This document shows, in pieces, positions 27,234-35,949 of a DNA stretch of 64,000 bases (its first letter is position 1; each line of letters opens with the position of its first letter). Source of the stretch: DATKYQ01 sp035528415 (GTDB taxonomy: Bacteria > Myxococcota > B64-G9); the NCBI GenBank assembly GCA_035528415.1, contig DATKYQ010000008.1, positions 67,699 to 131,698 on the forward strand. Reading direction: 5' to 3'. Below the pieces are notes generated by a model, which saw only the letters and a list, made by a program, of their open reading frames with translations, was not told where the DNA came from and made no database searches. The translations under genes were made by a program, and so were the position numbers.

Positions 27234-28181
27234 TTGAAGCAACGCAGAAAAGCAGCGGTTGCCAAGCTATCGATTTTCTCCAATACCTTTCTTGTCGTCG
27301 CCAAGGCAGTTGTAGGGTTGACTATTGGATCGGTCGCAGTGCTATCCGAGGCGATACATTCGGGTATTGATCTGATCGCCTCCAGTATAACTTACATAGC
27401 CGTCAGGAAGTCGGGGGAACCGGCTGATATATCGCACCCGTACGGGCACGGCAAAATCGAGGATATATCCGGGATGCTGGAGGCGCTACTAATCTTCATC
27501 GCGGCCGGCTGGATAATCTACCAGGCCATCGGCAAGCTACTCCATCCCCAACCGCTAATCCTGGCTTGGTGGGGCATCGGCGTCATGGGCACATCATCGA
27601 TTGTCAACCTGTTCGTTTCCCGGCGCCTCTTCCGGGTGGGAAAAGAGACCGATTCCGTTGCCTTGATGGCGGATGGCTGGCATCTCAGGACCGATGTCTA
27701 CACCTCCGCAGGAGTCATGCTGGGTCTTTTACTGATCGCCTTCGGGGGTGTCTTGTCTCCCGGCCGCGACCTGTCCTGGCTGGACCCGGCGGTGGCCATG
27801 GCGGTGGCCCTGTTGATAATGCGCGCCGCCTGGCACCTGACCAGGAAATCGGTCGAAGAGCTGCTTGACTCCGCCCTGCCTGCCACCGAGCAGGAAAAGA
27901 TCAATGAGTACTTCCGCGGCCAGCGCACCCGGGTGCTTTCCTTCCACCGCCTGCGCACCCGCAAGGCTGGCCCGGCTCGATTTATAGACATACATATCGT
28001 GCTCGACCCGGACATGACCGTAGCCGAGTCCCACAAATTGTCGCATCACATCGCGGACGACATTCGCAAACTCTTTACAGACGCGTCCACCAGCATACAC
28101 GTCGAACCCTGCGACGGCCGCTGCAAGTCCGAGTGCCTGGAGAACTGTTCTGACAGCAACCGACAAAAAACGGGGACATGA
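27234..28181 (+). CDS. Cation diffusion facilitator family metal exporter
   Basis: A 315-residue inner-membrane proton/metal antiporter of the CDF family, probably exporting Zn, Fe, Mn or Co. It has about six membrane segments. The metal-site motifs are HSGID near residue 42-46 and HLRTD near 150-154. SHPYGHGKIE follows the second segment as usual. The C-terminal cytoplasmic domain from about 210 contains the typical HIVLDPDMTVAESH and ends with several Cys (CDGRCKSECLENC) that may add a metal site. The TTG start is preceded by GAGAGG. It is divergent from PBP1A and convergent with the response regulator. Confidence 0.88.
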   Translation: MKQRRKAAVAKLSIFSNTFLVVAKAVVGLTIGSVAVLSEAIHSGIDLIASSITYIAVRKSGEPADISHPYGHGKIEDISGMLEALLIFIAAGWIIYQAIGKLLHPQPLILAWWGIGVMGTSSIVNLFVSRRLFRVGKETDSVALMADGWHLRTDVYTSAGVMLGLLLIAFGGVLSPGRDLSWLDPAVAMAVALLIMRAAWHLTRKSVEELLDSALPATEQEKINEYFRGQRTRVLSFHRLRTRKAGPARFIDIHIVLDPDMTVAESHKLSHHIADDIRKLFTDASTSIHVEPCDGRCKSECLENCSDSNRQKTGT

Positions 28182-28190
28182 AATGCAACC

Positions 28191-28898
28191 TCAAGCGTCC
28201 AGGCGGTAGCCCACCTGGCGAACGGTCTTGAGGTGCCGCGGGTGCGCGGGGTCGGACTCGATCTTCTGGCGCAGGCTGAGAATGTAGTTATCCACCGTGC
28301 GGCTGGTGCCGTCAAAGCCCCAGCCCCATACCCGGTTGAGAATCTCTTCTCTTGTGAAAACCCTGCCCGGCGAGGCCGCAAGCAGGTTCAGCAAGTCGAA
28401 TTCCTTGGCCGAAAGTGAGACTTTTTGGCCCTTCAGGCTGATATTGCGCCCGACCGGGTCGATCACCACATCACCGAAAACGATCGGCGGCGCCGCCGTA
28501 TGCTCCACCCTTCGGCGGCGGAGCATTGCTTCCACCCGGGCCAGCAACTCGGGTAACTCGAACGGCTTGGTTACATAGTCGTCGGCTCCCAGATCGAGCC
28601 CCTCGACCTTGTTGCCGGTTGTGTCGCGCGCCGAGAGTATCAATACCGGTACGTTTTCCTGCCTGGCTCGCAGCTCAGAGAGTATCTCAAGGCCGCTGAA
28701 ACCGGGTAGCATGATATCCAGAACAATCAGATCAGGGCTGGTGTCGAAGGACTTCTGTAGACCCTCCTCGCCGTCTGCGGCGGCCAAGACATGATAGCCG
28801 CGCAACTCGAAGTTCAAGACCAGGCCATCACGCATGGAGCGATCGTCTTCGATCACCAGGATGGTCTCGCGGCCTGCGCCAGTGTTCCCTTCTTTCAC
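28191..28898 (-). CDS. OmpR-family response regulator
   Basis: A 235-residue two-component response regulator. The receiver domain spans about 11-125, with acidic pair EDD at 18-20, phospho-acceptor Asp in VLDIMLPG near 60 and the conserved Lys in VTKPFE near 109. A winged-helix DNA-binding domain follows from about 138 to 232, with the typical EFDLLNLLAASPGRVFTREE and RTVDNYILSLRQKIE. The GTG start overlaps the stop of the kinase gene by four bases and has GAGGAG upstream, so the pair is translationally coupled. Target genes are unknown. Confidence 0.94.
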   Translation of the reverse strand: MKEGNTGAGRETILVIEDDRSMRDGLVLNFELRGYHVLAAADGEEGLQKSFDTSPDLIVLDIMLPGFSGLEILSELRARQENVPVLILSARDTTGNKVEGLDLGADDYVTKPFELPELLARVEAMLRRRRVEHTAAPPIVFGDVVIDPVGRNISLKGQKVSLSAKEFDLLNLLAASPGRVFTREEILNRVWGWGFDGTSRTVDNYILSLRQKIESDPAHPRHLKTVRQVGYRLDA

Positions 28899-29848
28899 TC
28901 GCTGCGCTCCTCGCCAAAGATCGCCGGCAGCAGAATCGTGAAGCGACTTCCCTGGTTCTCGATTGATTCGACCCGCACCTCTCCCCCGTGAGCCTTGACC
29001 AGATGGCGGACAATGGCAAGTCCCAGCCCGGCGCCGGACGACTTGCCGCCGAGCTTCGAATCGATGCGGTGGAACGGCTCGAATATGCGACGCAGCTCCT
29101 GTTTGGGAATCCCGATTCCGTTGTCGGTAACCGAGAGTGCCACCCGGCCGTCACGATCCTCCACCGAGACGGAGATCTTCTTGTCGTCGCGCGTGTACTT
29201 GTAGGCGTTGATCAGCAGGTTCAAGACCACCGAGCCGATGGCTTGCCCGTCATGGGCGACCGGGGCGCAACTCATTATCTCCAGTGACAGGTTCACCTCC
29301 CCCGGCGCGAGCATGCTCGAGAATCTGCGGACGGTTTCCTCTACCGTTTCTTTCAGCGGTTGTGTCGTCATTTGCAGGTTGACGCGATCCTTGGCCGCCG
29401 CCCTCCAGGTAAGCAGGCGATCGATCATCGAATCGAGCCACTGCGTCTGCCGGACGATCGTCTCCAGGCTCTCCTGGACTCGTTGCCGATCGTCTTGCAG
29501 CTGCCCACTTTGCAGAGTCTGGGCGTACATTCGGATTGCGGCCAGGGGTGTGCGCAGATCGTGGGTCACGTTGGCCAGCAGATCGGCCTGTAGCCTGGCA
29601 ATGCGTGCTCTTTTCCCCAGCAGAACCGTCACCGTCACGATGCTTCCCAGGGCTGCGGCGGCGAAGGAAACCACCAGGACGCCGACCACGATCGGGTCCG
29701 AGTTCTCACCCAGGGCCAGGGTGACGATGCCCACCGCGGTGGACAGCAAGACGGGCAGCAGAACTCCGACCGACAAGGCCACGATGATCCCGGTCAGGCT
29801 CATATTGCGACCTCGCCGGGTGATTCTGGCTATGGTTTTAGAACTCAT
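28895..29848 (-). CDS. Membrane sensor histidine kinase
   Basis: The 317-residue kinase partners the overlapping response regulator. Two membrane segments lie near residues 18-40 and 48-70 with almost no periplasmic loop between them, so it probably senses inside the membrane. HisKA carries the phosphorylated His in THDLRTPLAAIR near 100. The ATPase domain shows NLLINAYKYT near 213, DNGIGIPK near 245 and AGLGLAIVRHLV near 280. An internal ATG at 29803, preceded by GAGG, is an alternative start that would trim 15 basic residues. It lacks any large sensor domain, unlike most kinases. Confidence 0.9.
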   Translation of the reverse strand: MSSKTIARITRRGRNMSLTGIIVALSVGVLLPVLLSTAVGIVTLALGENSDPIVVGVLVVSFAAAALGSIVTVTVLLGKRARIARLQADLLANVTHDLRTPLAAIRMYAQTLQSGQLQDDRQRVQESLETIVRQTQWLDSMIDRLLTWRAAAKDRVNLQMTTQPLKETVEETVRRFSSMLAPGEVNLSLEIMSCAPVAHDGQAIGSVVLNLLINAYKYTRDDKKISVSVEDRDGRVALSVTDNGIGIPKQELRRIFEPFHRIDSKLGGKSSGAGLGLAIVRHLVKAHGGEVRVESIENQGSRFTILLPAIFGEERSE

Positions 29849-29911
29849 TGTTCGGAGTATGCCCCGATGAGCGACAAGCTGGCAACCCGAAGCAGCCTTA
29901 TGTCAGGGAGA

Positions 29912-31330
29912 TCAGCCGTTGACGCTCAGCTCTGGCGACTGAAGCGGATTACGACCGTTGCCGGCCAGCAAGGCACGATTTTCCTTTTGCCAGCGTTTTA
30001 CCTGCTTGCGGGCGTAGAGGTTGAGCAGGGCCTTTTTAAAATTCCCCCGGGCAGCCATGCCCAGGATTCTGGCAAGAGAGTACACCCGGTCCATGCCGCT
30101 CATGGTCTCGGCCGTCAGATCATTGGCCGACATATGCTCCGGCCTGAATACCGTGTGGTGGGCATCATAGAGCGACCAGTCTTTGGTCAGCAGGCGACCG
30201 CCTGTGTTCATTTCCTCGTACACCGACGTTCCCGGCAGTGGAGTTAAAACCATGAACTGGACGGTATCGATACCCTCCTCAATGACGAAGCGACTGGTGG
30301 CGCGGATAGTCTCGAGTTTATCGGCGTCCGAGCCAAACATGAACATCCCGTGCACCTGGATGCCGTGCTGGTGAAAACAGCTGATCGCCAGCCGGATGTC
30401 CTCGAGGTTCTGGCGCTTGTGGTACTGCGCCAAGGTGTCTGCGTCTATCGACTCGAAGCCGACGAAGACGCGGTAGCAGCCGGCCCGCCGCATCATCTCG
30501 AGCATTTCGACATTCTTTGCTGCCCGGACTGAAACCTGCGCCATCCAGGGCGGCAGGAAAACATCGCGTGTCATCAGGTAGTCGAGCAGCGACTTCGTCC
30601 TTGACGGCGAGGCGCAGAAGTTATCGTCGTAGAAGAACACCGTGCCACCGTGTCCCCGCCGGCGATTGAGCTCTTCCGCCACGTGCTCGTTCGTGGCATA
30701 GCGCACCCTGTGCCCAAACATGGGCGTCACCGAGCAGAAGTTGCAGTTGTGCGGACATCCCCGCGAGGTCTGGACTGGAATGATCCCCAGGTCGAAGTCG
30801 AAGCGCCGCCGCTTGCCTGCCAGCAAAGAGAAATCGGGGACCGGAACCTTGTCCATACCCACGGGCTCGGCCGGCAGGGCGTTGTGCAGTGCCCGTCCGT
30901 CTCGCCTGTAGCTCAGGCCGGGAACCAGGCCGGGGTCGCCCTTCTGTTCCAACATGTCCAGAAACAGGCCGAAGCTTTCCTCGCCTTCTCCGCGCAGCAC
31001 CCAATCGGCGTGTTCGAGGCCCTCGTCCGGCATGAACGTCACGTGCGGACCGCCGATTACCACCGGCACGCCGGCGGCCCGGGCCTGGTCGGCCAATTGA
31101 TAGGCACGCGACGCGGTCGGTGTGATGGTAGAGATGCACAACAGGTCGGCGTCAGTGACGTTTGCGAAATCAAGAGGCGCCATATCCTCGATTACGACTC
31201 GCGCGTCGATCCCCCGCTGAGCCGCCAGCGTGCCCAGGATGGGTAGACCCAGGCGTGGCAGGCGCACGAGCGAGTATACGTGTTGCCCAGGAGCCTTTGG
31301 CTCCACCATCAACAGCTTGCGGATTTTCAT
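29912..31330 (-). CDS. B12-binding radical SAM protein
   Basis: A 472-residue enzyme with an N-terminal cobalamin-binding-like domain (about 1-140) and a radical SAM domain. The cluster motif is CPHNCNFC near residue 192-199, and GGTVFFYDDNFC follows near 235. Such enzymes typically methylate unactivated carbons or rearrange lipids and natural products; the actual substrate is not readable. The C-terminal ~80 residues are helical and basic. The start ATG at 31330 is chosen because GGGAGAG lies just upstream; the longer frame to 31402 lacks this. A second, different member is at 45290. Confidence 0.85.
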   Translation of the reverse strand: MKIRKLLMVEPKAPGQHVYSLVRLPRLGLPILGTLAAQRGIDARVVIEDMAPLDFANVTDADLLCISTITPTASRAYQLADQARAAGVPVVIGGPHVTFMPDEGLEHADWVLRGEGEESFGLFLDMLEQKGDPGLVPGLSYRRDGRALHNALPAEPVGMDKVPVPDFSLLAGKRRRFDFDLGIIPVQTSRGCPHNCNFCSVTPMFGHRVRYATNEHVAEELNRRRGHGGTVFFYDDNFCASPSRTKSLLDYLMTRDVFLPPWMAQVSVRAAKNVEMLEMMRRAGCYRVFVGFESIDADTLAQYHKRQNLEDIRLAISCFHQHGIQVHGMFMFGSDADKLETIRATSRFVIEEGIDTVQFMVLTPLPGTSVYEEMNTGGRLLTKDWSLYDAHHTVFRPEHMSANDLTAETMSGMDRVYSLARILGMAARGNFKKALLNLYARKQVKRWQKENRALLAGNGRNPLQSPELSVNG

Positions 31331-31397
31331 GGATTCTCTCCCGGTTGAGTTTTGAACGGACAGTTGTCCAATATCCCGATCAGGATAGAAATCCCTT

Positions 31398-31416
31398 GTC
31401 ATGATTTCGTCATGAC
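31398..31416. promoter_or_regulatory. Perfect inverted repeat upstream of the B12 radical SAM gene
   Basis: GTCATGA and TCATGAC form seven-base perfect arms around a five-base centre. A second short palindrome, GGACA-GT-TGTCC, is at 31358-31369, between this repeat and the start codon at 31330. Both could be operators for a dimeric regulator. No regulator can be named from the sequence. Confidence 0.35.
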
Positions 31417-31485
31417 GAGTGCGTCAATCGTGTCTATGAAAAACAGCCGGGAGGAAGGGGCGAGAGGACCGCTAACTGCCTGCTT

Positions 31486-33105
31486 CTAGCGGACGTTTAC
31501 TTTCCAGTCTTCGGGCAGGTGGATGGTGTAGGCCAGATCGACCGACTTTTCGCGGGCTGGCGAAAGGCGCAGCGTCCAGCTGATAAAGCCGCGGTGGCGA
31601 TCAAACTGGTAGTGTTTGGCGGTCTTGTCTTTCACCAGTTCCACCTTGACCTGCTCGGTCTTGGAGACCGGGATGTTCTCTCGTACTTCCACCGCCTGGC
31701 GGGAGCGGGCCCGGTTGATTACCCTGATGCGGAAGGAGCGCTCGAGGTGCTTGGTGCTGGACAGGAAAGAAGCAGAGCGGTTTTCAGTAGAAAGTTCCCG
31801 ACGCTCTACCTTGAGCTCCTCGTCGATGCCCATCGAAATCTCCATTGGCTCGCCGGGTGCCTTGTACTCGATATCGGTGTCCCCTACATAGGAACCGCCG
31901 CGGTAGATATGCACGCGGCCGGCGAGCAACGGATAGGCCGCAGGATTCTTGAGTTGCACCACCTGGTAGACGAAGGGCCGTAGCTTGGGAACGGTCACCA
32001 GTTTTGCCTCGGCCCGGGCCGAGGCAACATCGACGGGCATCCAGTAGGGCCGCCCGTCGGCCATGACGCTCACTCGCCGGGGAATAGTCAGGGCAAACGA
32101 CTGTCCTTTGTCCTCGAGCGCAGCTCCGGCCGGGCCCTGGCCTTGGGCCTCGCCTTTCCCTGTCAACTTCTCGCGGCGCTCCATGGTGGCCACCAGTGTC
32201 TTCTGCTCGCCCACCTTGTGCCCGTTTACGTAGATCGGGGCCGGATAAGGCGCTTCTGATCCGAGGCGCGGTTTCGAGGTGGAAAGGAGTAGTTTGGCGT
32301 CTTTCCAGTCCTCGCCGGTCGACTGCTGGACCACGGCCGAGACAGTGAGTTCGGCGCGCCCCCGGCCCACCTTGGCTTTCCCCTGGGGGACGAACCTGAG
32401 ATCATACTCGGGATGCCAGGTGGCGCCCGGGACAACGTATGAAAGGGTCACCCGCGGACGGGTCTCGCCATGACACTCGATCGCCACGGAGACGCTTCTG
32501 GCCTCGGTCTCGTTGCGGGGCTGCAGCGCCTGCAGCCTGCGCTGCAGGCGCTCCTGTTTTCTTCCCAGGTCCCGCAGGCGAATGTTGAGTTCACCCTGCC
32601 TGGCCGCGGCCGTATTGTGCTCTTGCTCCATGGCATCGAGCACCTTTGTCCAGCGGCGCGGATCCGGACGCGCGTTGCGCACCTGCTCGTTGAGCAGTTG
32701 CATAAAGTAGACCCCGAATGCATCCAGCACGGCTACCCGCTCCCGGCTTCCGGCCAGCGTTTCGGAAAGCTCCCTGATCTTGTCCTGCACCTGGATAAGT
32801 TCCCGGCGAACCTCGGCCACGCGTGCGTCGCGGTTTTCCTCGAGCGGGATGATCCTGGAAGTGAGGCCGATTGCCTTGGCCTTGCCCGAGGCTTCGGCCC
32901 GCAGGGTGCGTTCGTCCAATGAAGTAGGCAGTAGCGGGAAGGTCACTTCGACACTGGCCGACTTGCAGTCGGCGTTGGCGGCCCGGGTAATCTCGGCGCG
33001 GTCGGCGTAAACCGTCACCCTGTCCACCGGACCCGGATCCCGGCCGGCTGAGGCCTGCGTGGCCAGAAGCAGGGCAAACAGGCTGATCATAGTTGAAGTT
33101 TTCAT
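31486..33105 (-). CDS. MuiA-like DUF4140/DUF4139 protein (copy 2)
   Basis: A 539-residue protein with signal peptide (cut near ASA, residue 20), so probably periplasmic or outer-membrane associated. The N-terminal DUF4140-like part starts VDRVTVYADRAEITR, a coiled coil lies at about 95-190, and a beta-rich DUF4139-like part runs to the end. The family is known as mucoidy-inhibitor MuiA-like; its biochemical role is unknown. GGGAGG precedes the ATG. It starts 11 bases after a related, longer gene, so the pair is almost certainly one operon derived from a duplication. Confidence 0.82.
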   Translation of the reverse strand: MKTSTMISLFALLLATQASAGRDPGPVDRVTVYADRAEITRAANADCKSASVEVTFPLLPTSLDERTLRAEASGKAKAIGLTSRIIPLEENRDARVAEVRRELIQVQDKIRELSETLAGSRERVAVLDAFGVYFMQLLNEQVRNARPDPRRWTKVLDAMEQEHNTAAARQGELNIRLRDLGRKQERLQRRLQALQPRNETEARSVSVAIECHGETRPRVTLSYVVPGATWHPEYDLRFVPQGKAKVGRGRAELTVSAVVQQSTGEDWKDAKLLLSTSKPRLGSEAPYPAPIYVNGHKVGEQKTLVATMERREKLTGKGEAQGQGPAGAALEDKGQSFALTIPRRVSVMADGRPYWMPVDVASARAEAKLVTVPKLRPFVYQVVQLKNPAAYPLLAGRVHIYRGGSYVGDTDIEYKAPGEPMEISMGIDEELKVERRELSTENRSASFLSSTKHLERSFRIRVINRARSRQAVEVRENIPVSKTEQVKVELVKDKTAKHYQFDRHRGFISWTLRLSPAREKSVDLAYTIHLPEDWKVNVR

Positions 33106-33116
33106 GGCTTGCCTCC

Positions 33117-35153
33117 CTATTGCGAAAGCTGCCAGTTCTCGGGACGTTTTATCTTGTAAGAGAACTGGATGGTTCTGATCTTGCCAGGAGGAATCCTGAG
33201 CAAGAAGCGCATGATGCCGTCCTCGTCGGGACCTGTTTCGGGCTTGGGATTAATCGAGCCCTTCTCGATCTCGATGTCCTCGTTGCGCGTCTTGGGAATC
33301 TGATCGTAGACATTGATGGTGATAGCCTTTTTCTTGTAGTTGCCGATCTCGATCGTCTGAGTGTAGGTGGTGATCTCGTCCTTGCTTATGATTCCCTTGG
33401 TGACCGTGGCCGGCACGACCTTGTGTAGTATGCGAATGTTCTCGTCGGCCCCCAGGGGCAGATCTATTACGCCGCCCTTGCCGGTGGTCCTGAGTTGGCC
33501 CTGGCCGATGAAGTCTTTGCCCACGAAAATATTGGCCGGGCCCTGCAAAATTGGCCGTTCTCCCTGGTTGGTTACCTTGGCCTTCAGGTAGGCCGTCTTC
33601 TTCAGCGAAGGCGTGGCCTCGTAAAATGTCTCGACCGGGTAGGACTCCGCGGCCAGCGGCACGCGCAGGTCCTCGCCGTTCGAGGGGATACTTGCCCGCG
33701 TCGGGCAAGAATAGACGTAGTCAAGGCCGCCGGCTACGACGGCAGGCAGATTCGCATCCGAGAATTGCGGCGGCTGGTAGTAGGTCGGCTCGAAGAGACC
33801 CAGCGAGGTGGCCAGCGTGCGCCCTTCCCGCCGCCCGCGACTGCCCACAGGCTGCGCGCTGACTGAGGCGGGCCGTGCTAATTCCATTGCTTCCATCGGG
33901 GGAGGCGCTGCAGGCATTGCCTCTGCCTCTGAGACGGACGGCATGGCCCGGGCCCGGCGGCTGGGTTTGCGATAGCGGCGCTCGGCCTTTTGTTCCGCAT
34001 AGTCGCGCCGTCCGCTCGAGCTGGCCACGGCCATCCCATAACCGGCACCGCCGCTATCGAGATTGGCCAGGGTGGAAATGGTCCGCTCGTCGACGGCCAT
34101 GCTGAGCATGCGTTGCAACTCGGCGATACGTCCCTGTAGCACCTGCCGGCGGGCCTGGCGCTCAGCCTCGAACGGGGTCGGCTGGGGTTGGGGAGGGGGA
34201 AAGCGGGCGGCCGCGGGAGGCATGCGGGCCGCCTGCGGACGGGGAATGAACTCGCGCTTCTCACCCAGCGCCCAGGTGAGCAACTCCGGCAATTGGATGC
34301 CCAGGCCGGGGATGGCGGTCGAGAGGGACACGGCGGAGTTGATCCAATCCTCGCCGGTAGCCTGGCGGACCATGCCGGCGGTCTTGATCGTCACCCGTCC
34401 TTGCTCGGGATCGAAGTGGATGTTGTAGGCGGGCTTCCAACTCGCGCCGGGGACGAAGTACTCGAGATCCAGCCGCACCATGCCCGCCTGTTTGACTTGC
34501 ACGATGGCCAGAACCTGCAGCTTGCGATCGGTGAAGGCGCCCAGGTTGTGGCGCTGGACCTCCCGTTGAACCTTGGTGAACTGCTCTTGGAGATCGCGAC
34601 GCTTCAGCGCCTGTTTGCGCAGAGATGCCCGGCAGGCGTTCTTGCGCGTTTCCAGAAAATCGAGCACTTTCTTCCAGAGATCCACTTGCACCGGCGGCAG
34701 GGGTTTGCCCACCCGCTTTGACTCGTCCACGGGCGCCCGGGGCGAGATACCGTTCAGGAAAGAAAGCTCGAGGTTGTACACCTGGCTTTCACGATCCAGG
34801 GCACTGAGCTTATCGGTAATTGTCTCCAGCCGGGTGATCTGCTCCTCGACCTGTTCGATGGAGAAGCGCTCTCTCTCGACGGGAACGGTCTCGACCCGGA
34901 TCGCCCGTGCGCCGTTGCACTCGATCCTGACGGTGTTCATCATCACCGCTCCCGGCAGATCGGGCAGCCCGAGCTTGTGTATTCCAGGATCGAGATGGAC
35001 ATGGGCCCGTCGAAGAACCTTGGCCCGATCGCTGAAGACCGTTACTTTTTCAATCGCGGCCTCGACTACCTTGGCTTCCTCTGAAAGCCCCGGACCGGCG
35101 GTCACGTCCGGTACGGATGCGGTGGCCAGCAGGACGAAAAAGATCACACTCAT
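33117..35153 (-). CDS. MuiA-like DUF4140/DUF4139 protein (copy 1, with Pro-rich insert)
   Basis: A 678-residue paralogue of the next gene. It has a signal peptide cut near VTA (residue 19), DUF4140-like start IEKVTVFSDRAKVLRRA, coiled coil at about 100-190, and a C-terminal DUF4139-like beta domain. Between them, at about 315-450, is a Pro/Arg/Ala/Ser-rich insert without a clear fold that the second copy lacks. The ATG at 35153 is chosen because GGGAG lies seven bases upstream and the signal peptide starts there. Partner or substrate unknown; two different copies in tandem may form a hetero-oligomer, which is inference. Confidence 0.82.
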   Translation of the reverse strand: MSVIFFVLLATASVPDVTAGPGLSEEAKVVEAAIEKVTVFSDRAKVLRRAHVHLDPGIHKLGLPDLPGAVMMNTVRIECNGARAIRVETVPVERERFSIEQVEEQITRLETITDKLSALDRESQVYNLELSFLNGISPRAPVDESKRVGKPLPPVQVDLWKKVLDFLETRKNACRASLRKQALKRRDLQEQFTKVQREVQRHNLGAFTDRKLQVLAIVQVKQAGMVRLDLEYFVPGASWKPAYNIHFDPEQGRVTIKTAGMVRQATGEDWINSAVSLSTAIPGLGIQLPELLTWALGEKREFIPRPQAARMPPAAARFPPPQPQPTPFEAERQARRQVLQGRIAELQRMLSMAVDERTISTLANLDSGGAGYGMAVASSSGRRDYAEQKAERRYRKPSRRARAMPSVSEAEAMPAAPPPMEAMELARPASVSAQPVGSRGRREGRTLATSLGLFEPTYYQPPQFSDANLPAVVAGGLDYVYSCPTRASIPSNGEDLRVPLAAESYPVETFYEATPSLKKTAYLKAKVTNQGERPILQGPANIFVGKDFIGQGQLRTTGKGGVIDLPLGADENIRILHKVVPATVTKGIISKDEITTYTQTIEIGNYKKKAITINVYDQIPKTRNEDIEIEKGSINPKPETGPDEDGIMRFLLRIPPGKIRTIQFSYKIKRPENWQLSQ

Positions 35154-35379
35154 GACAAATCTCCCTTGGGTCTGTCTACACACCTGTATTCATATTCGTT
35201 GTATGGACGACGGTAAAGGATAAAGGTTCTGCCCCCTCCCGGTTTTTTTGGGTGAATTCGTCATAGTATTGCAGAAACTCGCGGCCGCCCTACACCTGCA
35301 TCGACCACGACGGAGACGGTTACGATGATGGTCGCCTGCGAGGGTCCGGGTAAGTCCCTGCCATAGAGTGATATAAAAG
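35154..35379. other. Intergenic region without a recognised gene
   Basis: These bases separate the divergent MuiA-like operon and the acidic-protein gene. I see no convincing coding frame, RNA gene or terminator. The promoter for the MuiA-like operon should lie here but I cannot pick it out. The repeated regulatory region begins at 35380. Confidence 0.4.
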
Positions 35380-35505
35380 CCGGTTTGTACGATTTTCGTT
35401 GACAAGCTGATCTGTTCGTCGCAGATTTTCATTCGACCCATTACCCCGTTACAAATTGTTTTTGTTGCAGGCCGCTTTATGCGGCCGGCTTGCCCGATTA
35501 CACTT
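35380..35505 (+). promoter_or_regulatory. Repeated upstream region, copy 1 (promoter plus leader box)
   Basis: Bases 35380-35427 match 37024-37071 at 44 of 48 positions. Inside is TTGACA (35399-35404), a 17-base spacer and CAGATT (35422-35427), so a sigma-70-type promoter is likely. A second conserved box, TTGCCCGATTACACTT, ends at 35505. In this copy a hairpin GGCCGC-TTTAT-GCGGCC (35470-35486) stands before the box. The box lies only a few bases before the ribosome binding site of the acidic-protein gene at 35521. Confidence 0.6.
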
Positions 35506-35520
35506 AAATGGAGGCTTGTC

Positions 35521-35865
35521 ATGAAGGAAAATTCAAGCAGAAAAAAGGCTACGATCCGCGGTTTCGTGACCGCCATCGACTGGAATGACGACAACGTGCC
35601 GCTTTCAATGGCCATTCAGACCGAGGACGGCATGGAGGTATTGATCGAGGACGGAGGCAAAGGAGCGGCCCTGTTTGACATGGAGGACGCCGAGGTCGAG
35701 GTGCAGGGAACCCTGGACAGGACTGATTCGGAGTTCCCATCCATTCGGATCAGTTCTGTTAAAATATTGGCCGAGCCGGATTTCGAAGATGACGAGGAAG
35801 ATGATAAGGATGACGACAGCGAGGAAGAGACGTGTGACGAAGATGATGATGAAGACGATCACTGA
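35521..35865 (+). CDS. Small protein with very acidic C-terminal tail, OB-like
   Basis: A 114-residue cytoplasmic protein; no signal peptide. Residues about 8-85 alternate short beta strands (ATIRGFVTAIDW, EVEVQGTLD, IRISSVKILAE) in a pattern that fits a small beta-barrel such as an OB fold. The last 27 residues are almost only Asp and Glu with one Cys. GGAGG lies six bases before the ATG at 35521, so this start is preferred to the in-frame ATG at 35479. The family is not known to me. The acidic tail could bind basic proteins or divalent metals. It shares its upstream region with the kinase gene at 37207. Confidence 0.6.
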   Translation: MKENSSRKKATIRGFVTAIDWNDDNVPLSMAIQTEDGMEVLIEDGGKGAALFDMEDAEVEVQGTLDRTDSEFPSIRISSVKILAEPDFEDDEEDDKDDDSEEETCDEDDDEDDH

Positions 35866-35949
35866 TCGAACCAGCCGGGAAGGCCGTGCCTGCGCCAACA
35901 TTTTCGGTACACCAACTTCTTCTGCGCAGTGTTTCGGAAAGGCAGACAG

